This document shows, in pieces, positions 11,428 through 23,763 of a stretch of DNA of 64,000 bases. Each line of letters starts with the position of its first letter. Position 1 is the stretch's first letter. Below the pieces are notes generated by a model that was given only the letters and a program-made list of their open reading frames with translations, searched no databases and had not been told where the DNA came from. This DNA comes from Chrysophaeum taylorii (Eukaryota > Sar > Pelagophyceae > Pelagomonadales > Pelagomonadaceae): assembly GCA_029834535.1 (NCBI GenBank), contig JAQMWT010000402.1, positions 62,001-126,000 on the forward strand, written 5' to 3'. Position numbers and translations under genes: made by a program.

Positions 11428-13584
11428 ATGAGTATGAGCGAGAGCGAGGGGCTGATTAGGGGTGATTCGGAATTCGTGCTGAGGGGGTGCGAGTCCGAGG
11501 ACTCGCCGCGGCGCGAGGCCGATGTGGTATACTACGGGGACGAGCTACGGCTCTACGCGACTTCGGAATACGCGAAGAGCGGCGGACACGTCGGGGTGTA
11601 CTTCAAGGCGAAAAAACGGAAATCGAGAATGGGACAGACACCCCTCGCGTGTTTACCCCCGATCGGTACGGAAGAAGGGGAGTTCTTCGAATCCATCCTC
11701 CGATGCGTCGATCCGAGGGGTCTCAAGTCTGAGCACGAAGCCGTGAAAGTTGGGGACGAGGTGTTGCTCGTCGACAGGGACGGTCACGCGTGGAATACGT
11801 CAACGGCTGGAATTGTCGAGTACCTGACGCTGCGACTGCGCGGCGAGCGCGGCGAGTTGAGGGTACGGTTCGCGAAAGACTTAAAAAAGCGGAATTCATC
11901 GGACGACGACTCGTCGCCCGGTCGGTCGCCCCACCTCGCGAGACCGAAATCGACCGGAAGATTGAGGTCGAGCCCTCGGGATCGGCCGTCCGTGCGATTT
12001 GGGGACTCCCTGTTTCTGGTGTCGTGTCCGCAGCACGACGAGACGCATCCGGGTGCGGGTCGGTACATGCGCAGGGAACACGTTCTGACGAATTACAAAA
12101 GGGAGACTTCGAGCTTGAAAGGCGGATACCTCACCGTCGATCCGCGCGGCCACCCGATCCAGTTCTCGATCCAGAGGTCCGCGCCGACCATCGACACCTT
12201 GAAGATCGGCCGTGCTACCTTTTTTAACCTTCCCTGGCGCCATTACGTTGCCTTCGAAGACGAGACGAGTTCGGATTTGGAATTAGAATTCTCGTCTGGA
12301 TCCAAGGCGAAAACAAAAATCGAGAACACCAAGACCTGGCTCCAACTCGGGGATGGGCTCGGTTCGGTGTTGGTAGACCTCCGGTGTTGTCGTCCTAGTA
12401 GGAGTTCTAGCACGAAGAACTCCGGCTTTTTGCTGTTGCGGCGCGCGAAAAAAGAAATCGTCGCGTCGATTCTCTTGGCTCTCGCGTTTCGCGACGACGC
12501 GAGAATTGCTCTCGTGCTGCCGCTCTACGCCCTAAACCCCGCCTTCCTGGTGGTGATGATCATCCTGCCGCGCGTCGTTGCGTGGCTCGTCTACGTCCTC
12601 GCAGTCTCCTATCACGTCAAGAAAATGGTCCAGGAAGACGACGACGAAAACGACGCGATCGTAACTTCGTCTGCTGCTCCTCGGGGTGCGGCGAGCGGCG
12701 AAGTCGCCGTGCTCGAGTGGACGTCGGAGACAAAAGCTGTTACCCCCCAAGATCATCTCGTCGAATCCTCCGAACTCTCTGCGATCGCCGCCCTCCGCGC
12801 TGCGGTCGCGGAGGACTCGTTCTCGCCGCGATGGCTCGAAGACGGCGAACTTCTGAGATTCGTGCGAGCGAGAAAAACTGCGGGCCAAAGAATCGATTTG
12901 TTCCGAGAAGCTATGGCCTGGCGCAAACAGCGCACCGACGACGTCTACCTCCAATCCACAAACCAGGACCCGGCGTTGGGTTCGTTTGGAATTCTCGAAC
13001 GCGAATGGACGCGAGGATCGGTCGAAGCGCCCGAGTGGTGGAAACATCTCACCGACACCGTGCCTCTCCAGGTCTACGGCGCCGACGACTCGGGCTTGCC
13101 CATCACCTACGTCGGTTTCGGCCGAATGGACTTGACTTCTATCTGCCGAGATCTCGGCCCCGACCGCCTCGAGCAGAAATTGGTAATGCTCAACGATATG
13201 TTTCTCGACGTCGCGCGCGAACAGCGCTTTATGAATCCTCACCTCCGAGCCCTGCACGGCGGCGTCTTCATAATAGACCTCGACGGCATGTCCCGCCGCG
13301 TGCTCCGCGAGCTCAACATCTTCAAGCGGGTCTCGACGGCCCTCAAGGTCCTACACCCCGAGCGCCAGCGAAAGACCTTTATCGTTCGAGCGCCGCGCGC
13401 CTTCACGCTCGTCTGGAAGCTCGTCAAGCCCATGCTCGACGCTCGCATCATCTCCAAAATATCTATCCTCGGCGATAACGTCAAGCCGCTCATCGACGAA
13501 CTCGGACTTCCTAACGTTCCCACCGTCCTCGGCGGTCGCTTCCGCATCACCGCCCTCCACGACGCTCCTTCTTCTTCTTCCTAA
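11428..13584 (+). CDS. Membrane-anchored CRAL-TRIO (Sec14-like) protein, 718 aa
   Basis: The C-terminal third is a CRAL-TRIO lipid-binding domain: an N-terminal helical lid (LRFVRARKTAGQRIDLFREA, residues about 474-495), then residues about 535-708 with VGFGRMDL, GGVFIIDLDGMS and ISKISILGD, typical of Sec14-like phosphoinositide/lipid transfer proteins. Residues about 358-398 are strongly hydrophobic (ALNPAFLVVMIILPRVVAWL) and look like one or two membrane segments. The N-terminal 340 residues contain repeated GDxLxL/GDEVLLV units and many aromatic residues, suggesting beta-rich modules I cannot name. I start at 11428 because upstream codons are the 8-bp repeat and a polyA-rich tract; an in-frame Met exists at 11131. 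Expected role: lipid binding or transfer at a membrane; the ligand is unknown. Confidence 0.8.
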   Translation: MSMSESEGLIRGDSEFVLRGCESEDSPRREADVVYYGDELRLYATSEYAKSGGHVGVYFKAKKRKSRMGQTPLACLPPIGTEEGEFFESILRCVDPRGLKSEHEAVKVGDEVLLVDRDGHAWNTSTAGIVEYLTLRLRGERGELRVRFAKDLKKRNSSDDDSSPGRSPHLARPKSTGRLRSSPRDRPSVRFGDSLFLVSCPQHDETHPGAGRYMRREHVLTNYKRETSSLKGGYLTVDPRGHPIQFSIQRSAPTIDTLKIGRATFFNLPWRHYVAFEDETSSDLELEFSSGSKAKTKIENTKTWLQLGDGLGSVLVDLRCCRPSRSSSTKNSGFLLLRRAKKEIVASILLALAFRDDARIALVLPLYALNPAFLVVMIILPRVVAWLVYVLAVSYHVKKMVQEDDDENDAIVTSSAAPRGAASGEVAVLEWTSETKAVTPQDHLVESSELSAIAALRAAVAEDSFSPRWLEDGELLRFVRARKTAGQRIDLFREAMAWRKQRTDDVYLQSTNQDPALGSFGILEREWTRGSVEAPEWWKHLTDTVPLQVYGADDSGLPITYVGFGRMDLTSICRDLGPDRLEQKLVMLNDMFLDVAREQRFMNPHLRALHGGVFIIDLDGMSRRVLRELNIFKRVSTALKVLHPERQRKTFIVRAPRAFTLVWKLVKPMLDARIISKISILGDNVKPLIDELGLPNVPTVLGGRFRITALHDAPSSSS

Positions 13585-14462
13585 CTATATAAAAAACTTT
13601 CTTTCAGCCCTTTATCCTTTTCACGCTAAGCAAACCAGCGTCGTCGTCGCCACCTTTAACTTCTTCTTCTTCTTCTTCTTCTTACTGCCTCCTCCTCTTC
13701 CCGAAAATATATACCCAGGAACCATAATAATAATAATACAGCGCTTGTCCCGAGTGATGATGACTGCCCGGCTGCTGACTTCGACGACCTTCCGGGCTGC
13801 GACGCTTTCGACCGGGGAGGGCGGCGGCGAGCGTGGGACGAGGCCGACAACTGACTTGGTGGCTTTGACATATACCGCGTCGATGCGATGCGATGCGATG
13901 CGATGCGATGCGATGCGATGCGATCGGGATAACGTCGCGACCGACGAACCAACCCCCCATAGGATGACCAAATGACCCAGCATGGTATAGAGCATACAAG
14001 TTTGCGCGTCCTCGCTCTTCTTGGCACGGCGACCGCGCTGAGGCGCAGGTGAACCATCTCGAAAACGTGTACTTGGGTTGCCGCGTTTGTCGAGTCTCGA
14101 CGCGATCGGATCGGGACGGCCGCGTCTGTCGCTCGTGGTGGTGCGTGTGGATGTTGCGTGGCCGACGCCAGAGCCCACGCCGCGGCCGACGGCAAGTCCA
14201 AAGCCCGAGCCCGCGCCGCGGCCATCGACACGCTCCACATCAAGCTCGACGCTGCGACCCGAGGACTTAAAACACAGCAACCCGGAGCGCCTCGCCAACT
14301 GCTGGGCCAACCTGTCTCCGACACGCAAACCACACGCTCATCCGGCCGACGACGACTCGGGTACCGGCATCCCGTACGATTGATTGATTCTGCGCGCGAC
14401 TATCGCGTCATGCACCGTCTGTTCAGCATTTTCGCGGTTGAAAAATCTAGGGTATTTATTGA
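13585..14462. other. Intergenic region with CTT and (GATGC)n repeats
   Basis: A CTT run lies at 13664-13683 and a (GATGC)n array at 13881-13924. An ORF at 14078-14383 encodes a Pro-rich PTPEPTPRPT-like segment, but the matching region reads openly in other frames as well and no domain is seen, so I do not call a gene. Confidence 0.6.
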
Positions 14463-15308
14463 ATGAGGACGTCAGTTTTTTTGGAAAGGCTATCGGAAGA
14501 TTCGGCGAAAGGCACCGTTATGTATGGGTGGTTCGAGGACTTGGAGGAGGAGGAGGAGGAGGAGGCGAGCGAGCTGGAGACGTTGGTGAAGCGCGCCAAG
14601 GCGCGGAAAGTTGGAGAGCTCTGCGCGCCCCATGGTGCGCCGTCTCTGGCCCTAACACTCCTCGAAGTGAAGGGCCGCTTCCCTGTCATCTCGTCGAAGC
14701 GCGAAGAAGCTGCAATAACCCGCGCCATCGAACGCGCCGTTGCCGCGGACGCCGTGCGAAGCGCGCTCGCGCGCATCGAAGACGCCGAACGGATCCAGCA
14801 TTGGGAAGTCGCCAAGTTCGGACGGTTTTCTGTTCCGAGCCATCCGAACGATTCGAGAATTGCAAATCTTTGTCTCGAAGATCTTTTTGTTCCACTTCTA
14901 GAGTCCTGCGACTTCGATCTTGCCCATATTCCCGACCTCTTCGGACAGGGCTACGGCGTCCTGCACGCGGCGGCGGCCGCGGCCCCCCAGGACGCTCTGT
15001 TGTGGTTGGCGGTGAGACTCGACGTCGACGCGCGGACTCGAAGAGATGCCCAGGGAGCTACCCAGGGCCTCACGCCGCTCCACATCGCGGCGGCGCGGGC
15101 CCGGTTTCCCGCGATTCAAACCCTCATCGCCTGCGGCGCTGACGTCACGGCCACCGACCGTCCCAATTTTCGGAGTTTCAAAAAAATCGACTCCCTTACC
15201 CCCCTTATGCGCTACCACGCCTACACCCCAAAGCCGGCTCTCAAATCCCGCGTCCTCAAGCCCCTCAACACCAACACCCAGAAAAACACCAAAAACAAGC
15301 TCGACTGA
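14463..15308 (+). CDS. Ankyrin-repeat protein, 281 aa
   Basis: The first 35 residues contain an acidic Glu run (LEEEEEEEAS). The middle is helical. Two ankyrin-type repeats lie in the C-terminal half, around GYGVLHAAAAAAPQDALLWL and GLTPLHIAAARARFPAIQTL, the latter followed by IACGADVTATD. The tail is basic (NTNTQKNTKNKLD). Ankyrin repeats mediate protein-protein contacts; partner and location cannot be read here. It is single exon with host codon use. The first Met is used; a second at codon 20 is possible. Confidence 0.7.
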   Translation: MRTSVFLERLSEDSAKGTVMYGWFEDLEEEEEEEASELETLVKRAKARKVGELCAPHGAPSLALTLLEVKGRFPVISSKREEAAITRAIERAVAADAVRSALARIEDAERIQHWEVAKFGRFSVPSHPNDSRIANLCLEDLFVPLLESCDFDLAHIPDLFGQGYGVLHAAAAAAPQDALLWLAVRLDVDARTRRDAQGATQGLTPLHIAAARARFPAIQTLIACGADVTATDRPNFRSFKKIDSLTPLMRYHAYTPKPALKSRVLKPLNTNTQKNTKNKLD

Positions 15309-15799
15309 CTTTTTTTCCCCGTTGTGACTGATGACCATGGCCGTTTTTTAGAACAGGACCACTTCGATTCTCCAATCTTTTGATACAAACAAACAAATAA
15401 AAAAGCCTCTCCTTGATCTGTGATGATCATGATGATGAGCCCCGTGACGACGCTCGTAATAATAGTGTGCGTGGACAACAGCACAACCTCATTAGTTAAC
15501 ACAGTCATCGAGGGGGGTTAATGTATATTTGTGCATAGCTGACACTCTGAGCGCGCTGTCGAAAAACCCTTGCTGCTAAAATTATCGAACAGAGGCTCAA
15601 ATCCAATCTATGAGCCTTTTTGGCCGTTTATTTATAGTCGTTGGGAAATCCGCAAACGCATGCCCACCCTTATGGCTCTGCGGGCCTCGACGACGGTGCT
15701 TGAAGACGGACGGACATGGACATTCGGCCCGGCGATCGAATCGACGCGATAGGCAACCTTTCGGCGGGAACCAGAGTCTACGCTGAGGCGGCTACCGTC

Positions 15800-17680
15800 C
15801 AGAGGCTCCACTATGCACTCTCGCGGACAAGGGCGTCTCCAACAGCAGGTGAGCTTGAGCGGCGGCGTCCGCGCAGCGTCGGACAAGGAGAACGCCATCG
15901 CCCGTCGCGCTCGATCGACCGCTTCGCACCGGCGGCCGCCTGCGCTGCAGCCAGCACAATCGCAGTCGCCTGAGCTGCCGAGGCAGCGAGAACGGCTCGA
16001 GGTCCTGCAGCGAAGAGGCAGCAAGGGCGTCCCAGCAACACCGTGCCGAGCGTGCCGCCGTTATGGTGGCAAGCGAAGAGGCCTTCGAGGTCGAGAAGAC
16101 CGAGGCCATGGAGGCTGCGGCAGCTGTCGCTGCTGCCCGAGCTAATGCCGAGTCCCCTCTTCTTTCGGCCCGTCGAGAGCAACAACTCAAGGTCCAGCGT
16201 CAGCGGAGCGAGGAGGCTGCGGCGTTGAAGCGGAAGCGCGCTCTGCAGGCGGTGGCTGAAGAGAAGCAGGCGGCGGCCGACGCCCGCGCCGAGGTGATGC
16301 GAGCAGTGACCTCGACGGCGGCAGCGGCGACGGAGCGGACCAAGGCGCAGCTGGCTAAAAAGTGCGACCCGGCGAAGATGCGCCAGCTCCAGCGCAGCTA
16401 CGCCGACGTCAACAGGGATGTGAAGCAGCTGACTCTTGAGCTCGACAAGGCCGAGGCCGAGCTTAGAGCGCGGGACGAGGAGATCGTGATCGCCGACGGG
16501 CGCGCGTCGCCGAGCTCGAGAAGCGAGACGCCACTATTCGAGAAGTTCCATGCCGGCCAGCAGGCGTCGGTGCTGGCAAGGGCCAGGCCTGGCCTCCGTG
16601 GGTGCGACACCTCTGTAGTATGCGTCTGCTGGCGTTGCGCGTCGCGCCGGCCGAGGTCTCCGAAGTCATCGCATCGATCGTCGTCGCGGTCGTAGGGAAA
16701 TCGAGCGCGCCGTCGAGATAGAGAGCTCCCGTCCTTGTGTCCGCCACCTGCGAAGCTACGAGATGGGACGTCTCCACGAGCTCCTCCTCTTAGCCCTCGA
16801 CCTCAGCGAGGGCGAGGCGCGCGCGTTCCAATAATCGGACGCGTCGCCGTTCGACGGCAAGGAGCTCGTCGGCACGCGAGTCCGTATCGACGGCGACCAT
16901 GGAGTTCGAGACTGGACCACGGGCGCCCGACCGAGCTCGCCGACCAGACCGCACGCAGCGAATCCCAGGCTATTGCAGCCCGCTTTAGCGAGACATCCAG
17001 AGCGCCCTCGATGATCAGTTTTTCGGTGGCGTGTACGCGAAGCTTTCGTATGGTTCGGCGGACGGAATTCTCAGCGATTGGTGACGTTCGCAGTCTCGCA
17101 GGTGCTGTCGGGACGACGACCGACAACGCAGAGGCGGCGGCCTTGGCAAGCGTCGTCCGCCGAGAGCGGACCCATGCGCATGCTGTCGAGCGTCAGCGCC
17201 GAGCCACCGCCGCTGCCGAAGGAACAGACAGAGGTGGTAGTGGTGGAAGGAAATCCGCCCCCTCTCGTCTCGACCAGCACGACGACAAGACTGTGACGGC
17301 CGTGATTGAAGCAGCGCGAATAATGGGGCGGCTGGACTACACAAGGCGAAAGCCGCCGCCGCTCGTCGCCAAGCAGCGATCGATCGGCACCGTGCGCGAA
17401 ACAAATGCCGAAACGATCGCGGCGGCGCTCGATTGACGAGCCGCAAACGACATGACCTTGGATGCCCATCCATCGAGAGAAGGTGCCCCTTGTCAGCAAC
17501 CAGGAGGAGCTGGATGGACAAACCACGCTCGCAGAGTTGGAAAGAAAGCTCGACGCCGCCGAGCTCCGTAGTAGCAAGAATGGTCGATGCAAGACGTTCG
17601 TCAGCAACATTGCTGGCTACACCCACGGAATGGGCATGGGTGACCTCAAGCCTACGTCCTACACTTACTTGGACAAATGA
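15800..17680 (+). pseudogene. Decayed coiled-coil ORF, probably a repeat-family gene
   Basis: Residues encoded at 16063-16500 form a strongly charged Ala/Glu/Arg/Lys coiled coil (AALKRKRALQAVAEEKQAAA and following). Beyond about 16500 the sense continues only by changing frame, with WVRHLCSMRLLALRVAPAEV near 16600, and again near 16850 (DGKELVGTRVRIDGD). No single frame remains open, so this is a broken gene. The arrangement, a coiled coil followed by a W-L-M-L-L segment and a DG-containing core, reminds me of multicopy unannotated ORFs in algal genomes, but I cannot confirm this. Confidence 0.4.
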
Positions 17681-18149
17681 CGCACAGGTCGGCCACCAGT
17701 TTGGTTCAGAAGCGAATGTTGCCGTTTTAACCAAGCATCTCAAGCAGCAGATCTAGAGCAAGATCAGAATGGAGAGGGTGATGGATGAGCCTGTTTTGTT
17801 CCGCAGCGACGGCCACCTCCGGAGGTAACCTTGGTACGGCAACACAGGAGCGCAGGGCCCTGGACGCTCGGCGGCGCCTTGTGAGCGACGCTGAGTTCAA
17901 GGAGGGAGAGAAACTCCGGGGCGGCCACACTGGCTACAAAGCGAGCAAAATCGAAGCGAGTGGTGAAGCGAGACCATCTGCCTTTTTCGATGATTGTCGA
18001 CTCTCTTGTTGGCCAGCGAGTCATCGAGGTGTTGTGGGAGCTCGAGGGAAAAAAAACCTGGGGACGACGGCTTTTTTTCTCCTTTGGGCAAAAGTATCCA
18101 ACGGAAAGCGGAACGGATACGTGTTTTGAAAAAAGCTGAGCCAGTCGTC

Positions 18150-19220
18150 ATGTTCGTCGATGCTGCTGCGTGCGGCGACCTCGACGGACTGAAACGGCTG
18201 CTCGCCGGCGAGGTCGACGTGAACGTGCGCGACAAGGATGGCCGAACGGCCTTCCATTACGGTTGCCTCAACGACGACGTTCCGTTGTTAGAGACGTTGC
18301 TCGCGGACGAACGCGTCGATGTGGGGCTTAGGTCGGCGCGCGGGGACACGGGGCTGCACATGGCTGCCCTCTACGCGGCCCTCGAGGCGCTCAAGTTGCT
18401 CGTGGCGGACGGGCGGTTGTCGCTGGACGCTCAGAACAAGTATGGCGAGACGCCGTTGCATCTTTGCGCCGGCAGCGGCGACAAAGGCGCTTCCAAGGCT
18501 GCCGCCCTACTCCTCGAAAGCGGGGCCTCGCTCGTCGTGACAGATCAGTGGCACCGCGGACCCCTCGACGTGTCCCGCGAGAACGCGGAGAACCCCTTGG
18601 TGGCGGTCTTCGAGGAGTTCTTGAAGGACAAGGAAGACCTTAAGGCCGCGGTCGAAGAGGTCTCTAGGGAGTTCCGGGCGAAAAATACGACCGTCGAGGT
18701 GGTCGACAAGGCCGTCAAGTCCGTCGTGTTCACGCAGCTCGGGACGGTCAAGTTGAAGAAAACTACGACAGCAGAAAAGTCAATGTTTTTGAAACAAAAT
18801 AAGATTATCTCGAATCAAGCGTCTACGATGTCATCGGCCAAAACTCTGTCAAAACTCATCGACTTCCCGGGGGACGTTGAAGAAATCAAAAAGTATCTTG
18901 AGGACCCCGAGATCGACGCCGAAGGTCCCGACGCCTACGGCCTCACGGCCCTCCACAAGTTCGCCAGCTGGAACAAGATTCAGCTTATCGACCTTCTTCT
19001 CCCCCGCATCACCGACATCAACGCCCGCGATGCCGACGGCAAGACGGCGCTCCACTGGGCCGTCGAGATGGCCTCCGTGGCCGCCGTCACCCACCTCGTC
19101 AGAGCCGGCATCGACCTCCACGCTAAAGACAACAAGGGCCGCGACGTCCTCTTCATCCTCAACAGCGTCCCGACAACCGACGTCATCACCCGCCTCCTCA
19201 ACGCCCTTCACCCTAACTAA
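18150..19220 (+). CDS. Ankyrin-repeat protein with two repeat clusters, 356 aa
   Basis: Ankyrin repeats begin right after the chosen Met at 18150: residues about 4-140 hold four units (GRTAFHYGC, GDTGLHMAA, GETPLHLCA, HRGPLD). A charged linker (about 141-237) includes a helical segment and a Ser/Thr/Lys-rich stretch. A second cluster of about three units follows at about 238-338 (GLTALHKFA, GKTALHWAV, GRDVLFIL). Such two-block ankyrin proteins act as scaffolds; no catalytic domain is present. The open frame extends upstream to 17994, but those 52 residues are basic and low in structure, so the start at 18150 is preferred. A solo LTR lies 56 bp after the stop. Confidence 0.8.
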   Translation: MFVDAAACGDLDGLKRLLAGEVDVNVRDKDGRTAFHYGCLNDDVPLLETLLADERVDVGLRSARGDTGLHMAALYAALEALKLLVADGRLSLDAQNKYGETPLHLCAGSGDKGASKAAALLLESGASLVVTDQWHRGPLDVSRENAENPLVAVFEEFLKDKEDLKAAVEEVSREFRAKNTTVEVVDKAVKSVVFTQLGTVKLKKTTTAEKSMFLKQNKIISNQASTMSSAKTLSKLIDFPGDVEEIKKYLEDPEIDAEGPDAYGLTALHKFASWNKIQLIDLLLPRITDINARDADGKTALHWAVEMASVAAVTHLVRAGIDLHAKDNKGRDVLFILNSVPTTDVITRLLNALHPN

Positions 19221-19271
19221 ATACGTAGGGCTAAATATTACGGAGCGCATCGTCGACCTAAAATCATCACG

Positions 19272-19371
19272 AGCGTTGTGAGGAAGCTATGACACTTACC
19301 CCTACACCTCGTATCCCGTATGGTCATTCCCTTATTGCTACTGCCCCATTCCAGTTGTCTGTCACAAGCGT
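19272..19371 (+). repeat. Solo Copia LTR with 5-bp target duplication
   Basis: A 90-bp LTR (19277-19366) begins TGTGAGGAAGCTATGACAC and ends GTCTGTCACA. It is flanked by identical AGCGT at 19272-19276 and 19367-19371, a clear 5-bp target duplication. No internal sequence is present, so it is the product of LTR-LTR recombination. It lies immediately downstream of the ankyrin gene and might supply or alter its 3' end. Confidence 0.9.
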
Positions 19372-21508
<2,137 letters not shown>

Positions 21509-22222
21509 AAGAAAAATTAAGAGGAAGCGAATGGAGTACCACGTTTTCTTTGTTTGGGAGGAAAAAACCGTGTGTGACCTGGCACCCCAAGATATTCTTT
21601 TTCTGCAATGACCCTACAAGGAAAAACGTTTCTAAGGAACTCTGCGGTCGACTGCGCTTTGTTGTCATTTCGCTTCTTAGCGAAGTGTGTGTACGAATAA
21701 AATTAATCCATCGATGCTGCTTCGTCCTGTGTGCTCGCGACGCCAGAGTCATCCGGAACTTTGATGCGAAAGCGAGCTCGCCTATCAGGCGCGACCGGGA
21801 CCTATCGCGCCATTTGGGCCTACGGCGGTTCTTGTCGTTGGGTGAACGTAGCACCGCCCTCTAGTCAAGTCAAGTCAAGTCGCGTCCTTTGACGACAGAC
21901 AAATGGGTGAGTGGGTGCCGGTCCATGATGGAAGAAGACCTCCTCTATAGCCAGCCAGCGCTCTGGCCTTCAGCCCCCTCGAAGCCCAAACCCCCAACGT
22001 GTCTGTCACGCCTTTGACTTCCCTGACCACAAAGGTCTCTCTCTACAAGCGGGTTTGAGCATAAAAAAAACGATTTCAAAAGTTCGCGCTAAACTCAAGC
22101 CCGGACAAACGGGTGACAGACAGCTTGGGCGGTCCGTGAAGATTCGAATGGGGCTCGGCGGACCCAGGACGCATTTTCTCGTCCTGGGCGGCGATTTTGC
22201 GATTAAAAAAAAAAGGAAACCT

Positions 22223-22341
22223 CTCCTCAATACAATCCGATTTCGAAGCGGATTCGCGTGCAGGACAGCCAACGTGCCCTCGAGAAAGTGGCGGTCTTCT
22301 GTGACACATCATAAAACGCGGCAGATGTGCGTATTAAAGTC
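22223..22341 (-). repeat. Dispersed repeat, inverted partner of 3981-4100
   Basis: On the minus strand it shares ACATCTGCCGCGTTTTATGA and CACGCGAATCCGCT-like blocks with 3981-4100. The surrounding 22000-22220 sequence shows no coding features. Confidence 0.65.
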
Positions 22342-22375
22342 ATCGTTTCATCGCATGAACGAGAGTTTGCCATTA

Positions 22376-22690
22376 CTAAGCACACTCGCCATATTGGCGG
22401 ACACGCATTCCAAGGAAAGTAGGAAGAGGTTCAAACTGCCCAGCAGCTGAATAGTGTGTGTGCAGGGCTTCTTGGAGTGCTGTGCGTAGTTCGTCATCGT
22501 TAGCGACTGTAATAATAACGATGTCGTCTACAGACAGGCTGCAAATAAGGAAGCGAGCTAAGGCAGTAATGCGTGCAGACAGGAATCTGCATGGATTCGT
22601 TTGTAGCCAAGGAAAAACTTCAGAAGATTGTGTCGATCTCCTTGTTCCAGAGAGAATTTGATTGCCGCCTAAGTCCACACAGGGACTTAA
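22376..22690 (-). pseudogene. Copia reverse transcriptase fragment
   Basis: The minus strand encodes a typical Copia RT catalytic segment: FLICSLSVDDIVIITVANDD (the YVDD box with VDD retained), followed by a helix and PLPTFLGMRV, equivalent to FLGIEI. The N-terminal RT, the integrase and RNase H are absent, and no LTR is near, so this is a fragment. The motif spacing is intact. Confidence 0.75.
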
Positions 22691-23763
22691 GCCAACTTTA
22701 GGTAAAAGCGGAGGTCGCTCGTCTTGATTGGATCAAGCAAGTTGATACCGTCAGGGAGCTGAACGACTTGGATGCGGCCTCGACGGCGGCGTAGTCCATT
22801 TCGGCGCCACCTTGGTTCTCGCACGCGAGCTCGTATACTCGGGCGCCTTCCGCGAGTATAGCGCACGAGGCGAGCGACAGGCAGGTTGGCAGCATCAATG
22901 GACTCGAAGATGATGATGAGGGTGAGTTGGTTGGCGGTCAGTCATCTGCGCCGCAGCGACGGTGGTACTCTGCTTGGACTTGCCCTCGACACCGTCGCCG
23001 GCGTGCTCGGGATGGTACTTCGGGGATTAGAGAAGGAAGGAGGTGGCCGCGGTCACCTCGCTGTTGGAGGTTCTTTTGATCCTTGAAGTCGGCGCAGTTC
23101 GCCAGAGGATGATCCGTTCCGTCGCGATTCTTCTGCTTGGAGACTGGCGCGGTCGAGGTGTAAGCTACTAGAGAGGTGCGGCGAAGGCCAGTGGGAGCTC
23201 CGCCCAGTGGGAGCTCCGAGTGGTTTCACCGCGCGCGCCTTCTCTTCGTTGGCGAACCGGCCTCTTTCTTTCGCATTTTTCTTGCGAGACCGCCATCGTT
23301 GTTGGCCTTGAGATCGATCGATCGCGTGGGTTAGGCGATGTTCGCTGACGAGAGGCAAGAAGACGGCTTCCGCGTAGACAGAGACCCACCCACCACGGTT
23401 CTGGTGTGGTCCGTCTCGACTGCAGGCATGATGTGACGAGGGGCAGCGTGGATGGATGCATCGATAAAAACTGTCCCGGAGGAGGTTGCTTCGCTTCCTG
23501 AGATCGGTCCGTTGCGTGTTCTCTCTTTCTGAAAAAAAGCTTCGCGCAAATCGCGGGTTGAAACGCGTACGTGTAAAACGCTTTTGTAAACGGTAGCAGT
23601 GACGTGATTGGTCTTGTAGTTACAAATAAAGTAAAGAGAACGCGTGGTGTTCGAGGCGTTTTCCCGGTGTGGACGTATGAAAATTTCCTGCTGCGAGAAG
23701 AGGAGCTGGTATGTTATATACCCCGTGTGCGTGTGTGGCGAGAAACGTTAGGAGTACAAGAAG
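22691..23763. other. Region without a supported gene
   Basis: Short ORFs occur on both strands (for example 23053-23358 minus and 23168-23461 minus), but none shows a motif or host codon bias. An exact direct duplication of about 16 bp (CAGTGGGAGCTCCG) occurs near 23190-23218. The last 150 bp are the 5' region of the WD40 gene. Confidence 0.5.

Noticed and set aside
14078-14383. Pro-rich ORF (PTPEPTPRPT) between the CRAL-TRIO and ankyrin genes
   Set aside because: Low complexity, open in several frames, no domain or leader; not enough to call a gene.
15585-15625. A GGCTCAAATCC-like T-arm suggesting a tRNA
   Set aside because: No matching D-arm, anticodon stem or acceptor stem could be folded around it. 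No tRNA or rRNA gene was found in the window.
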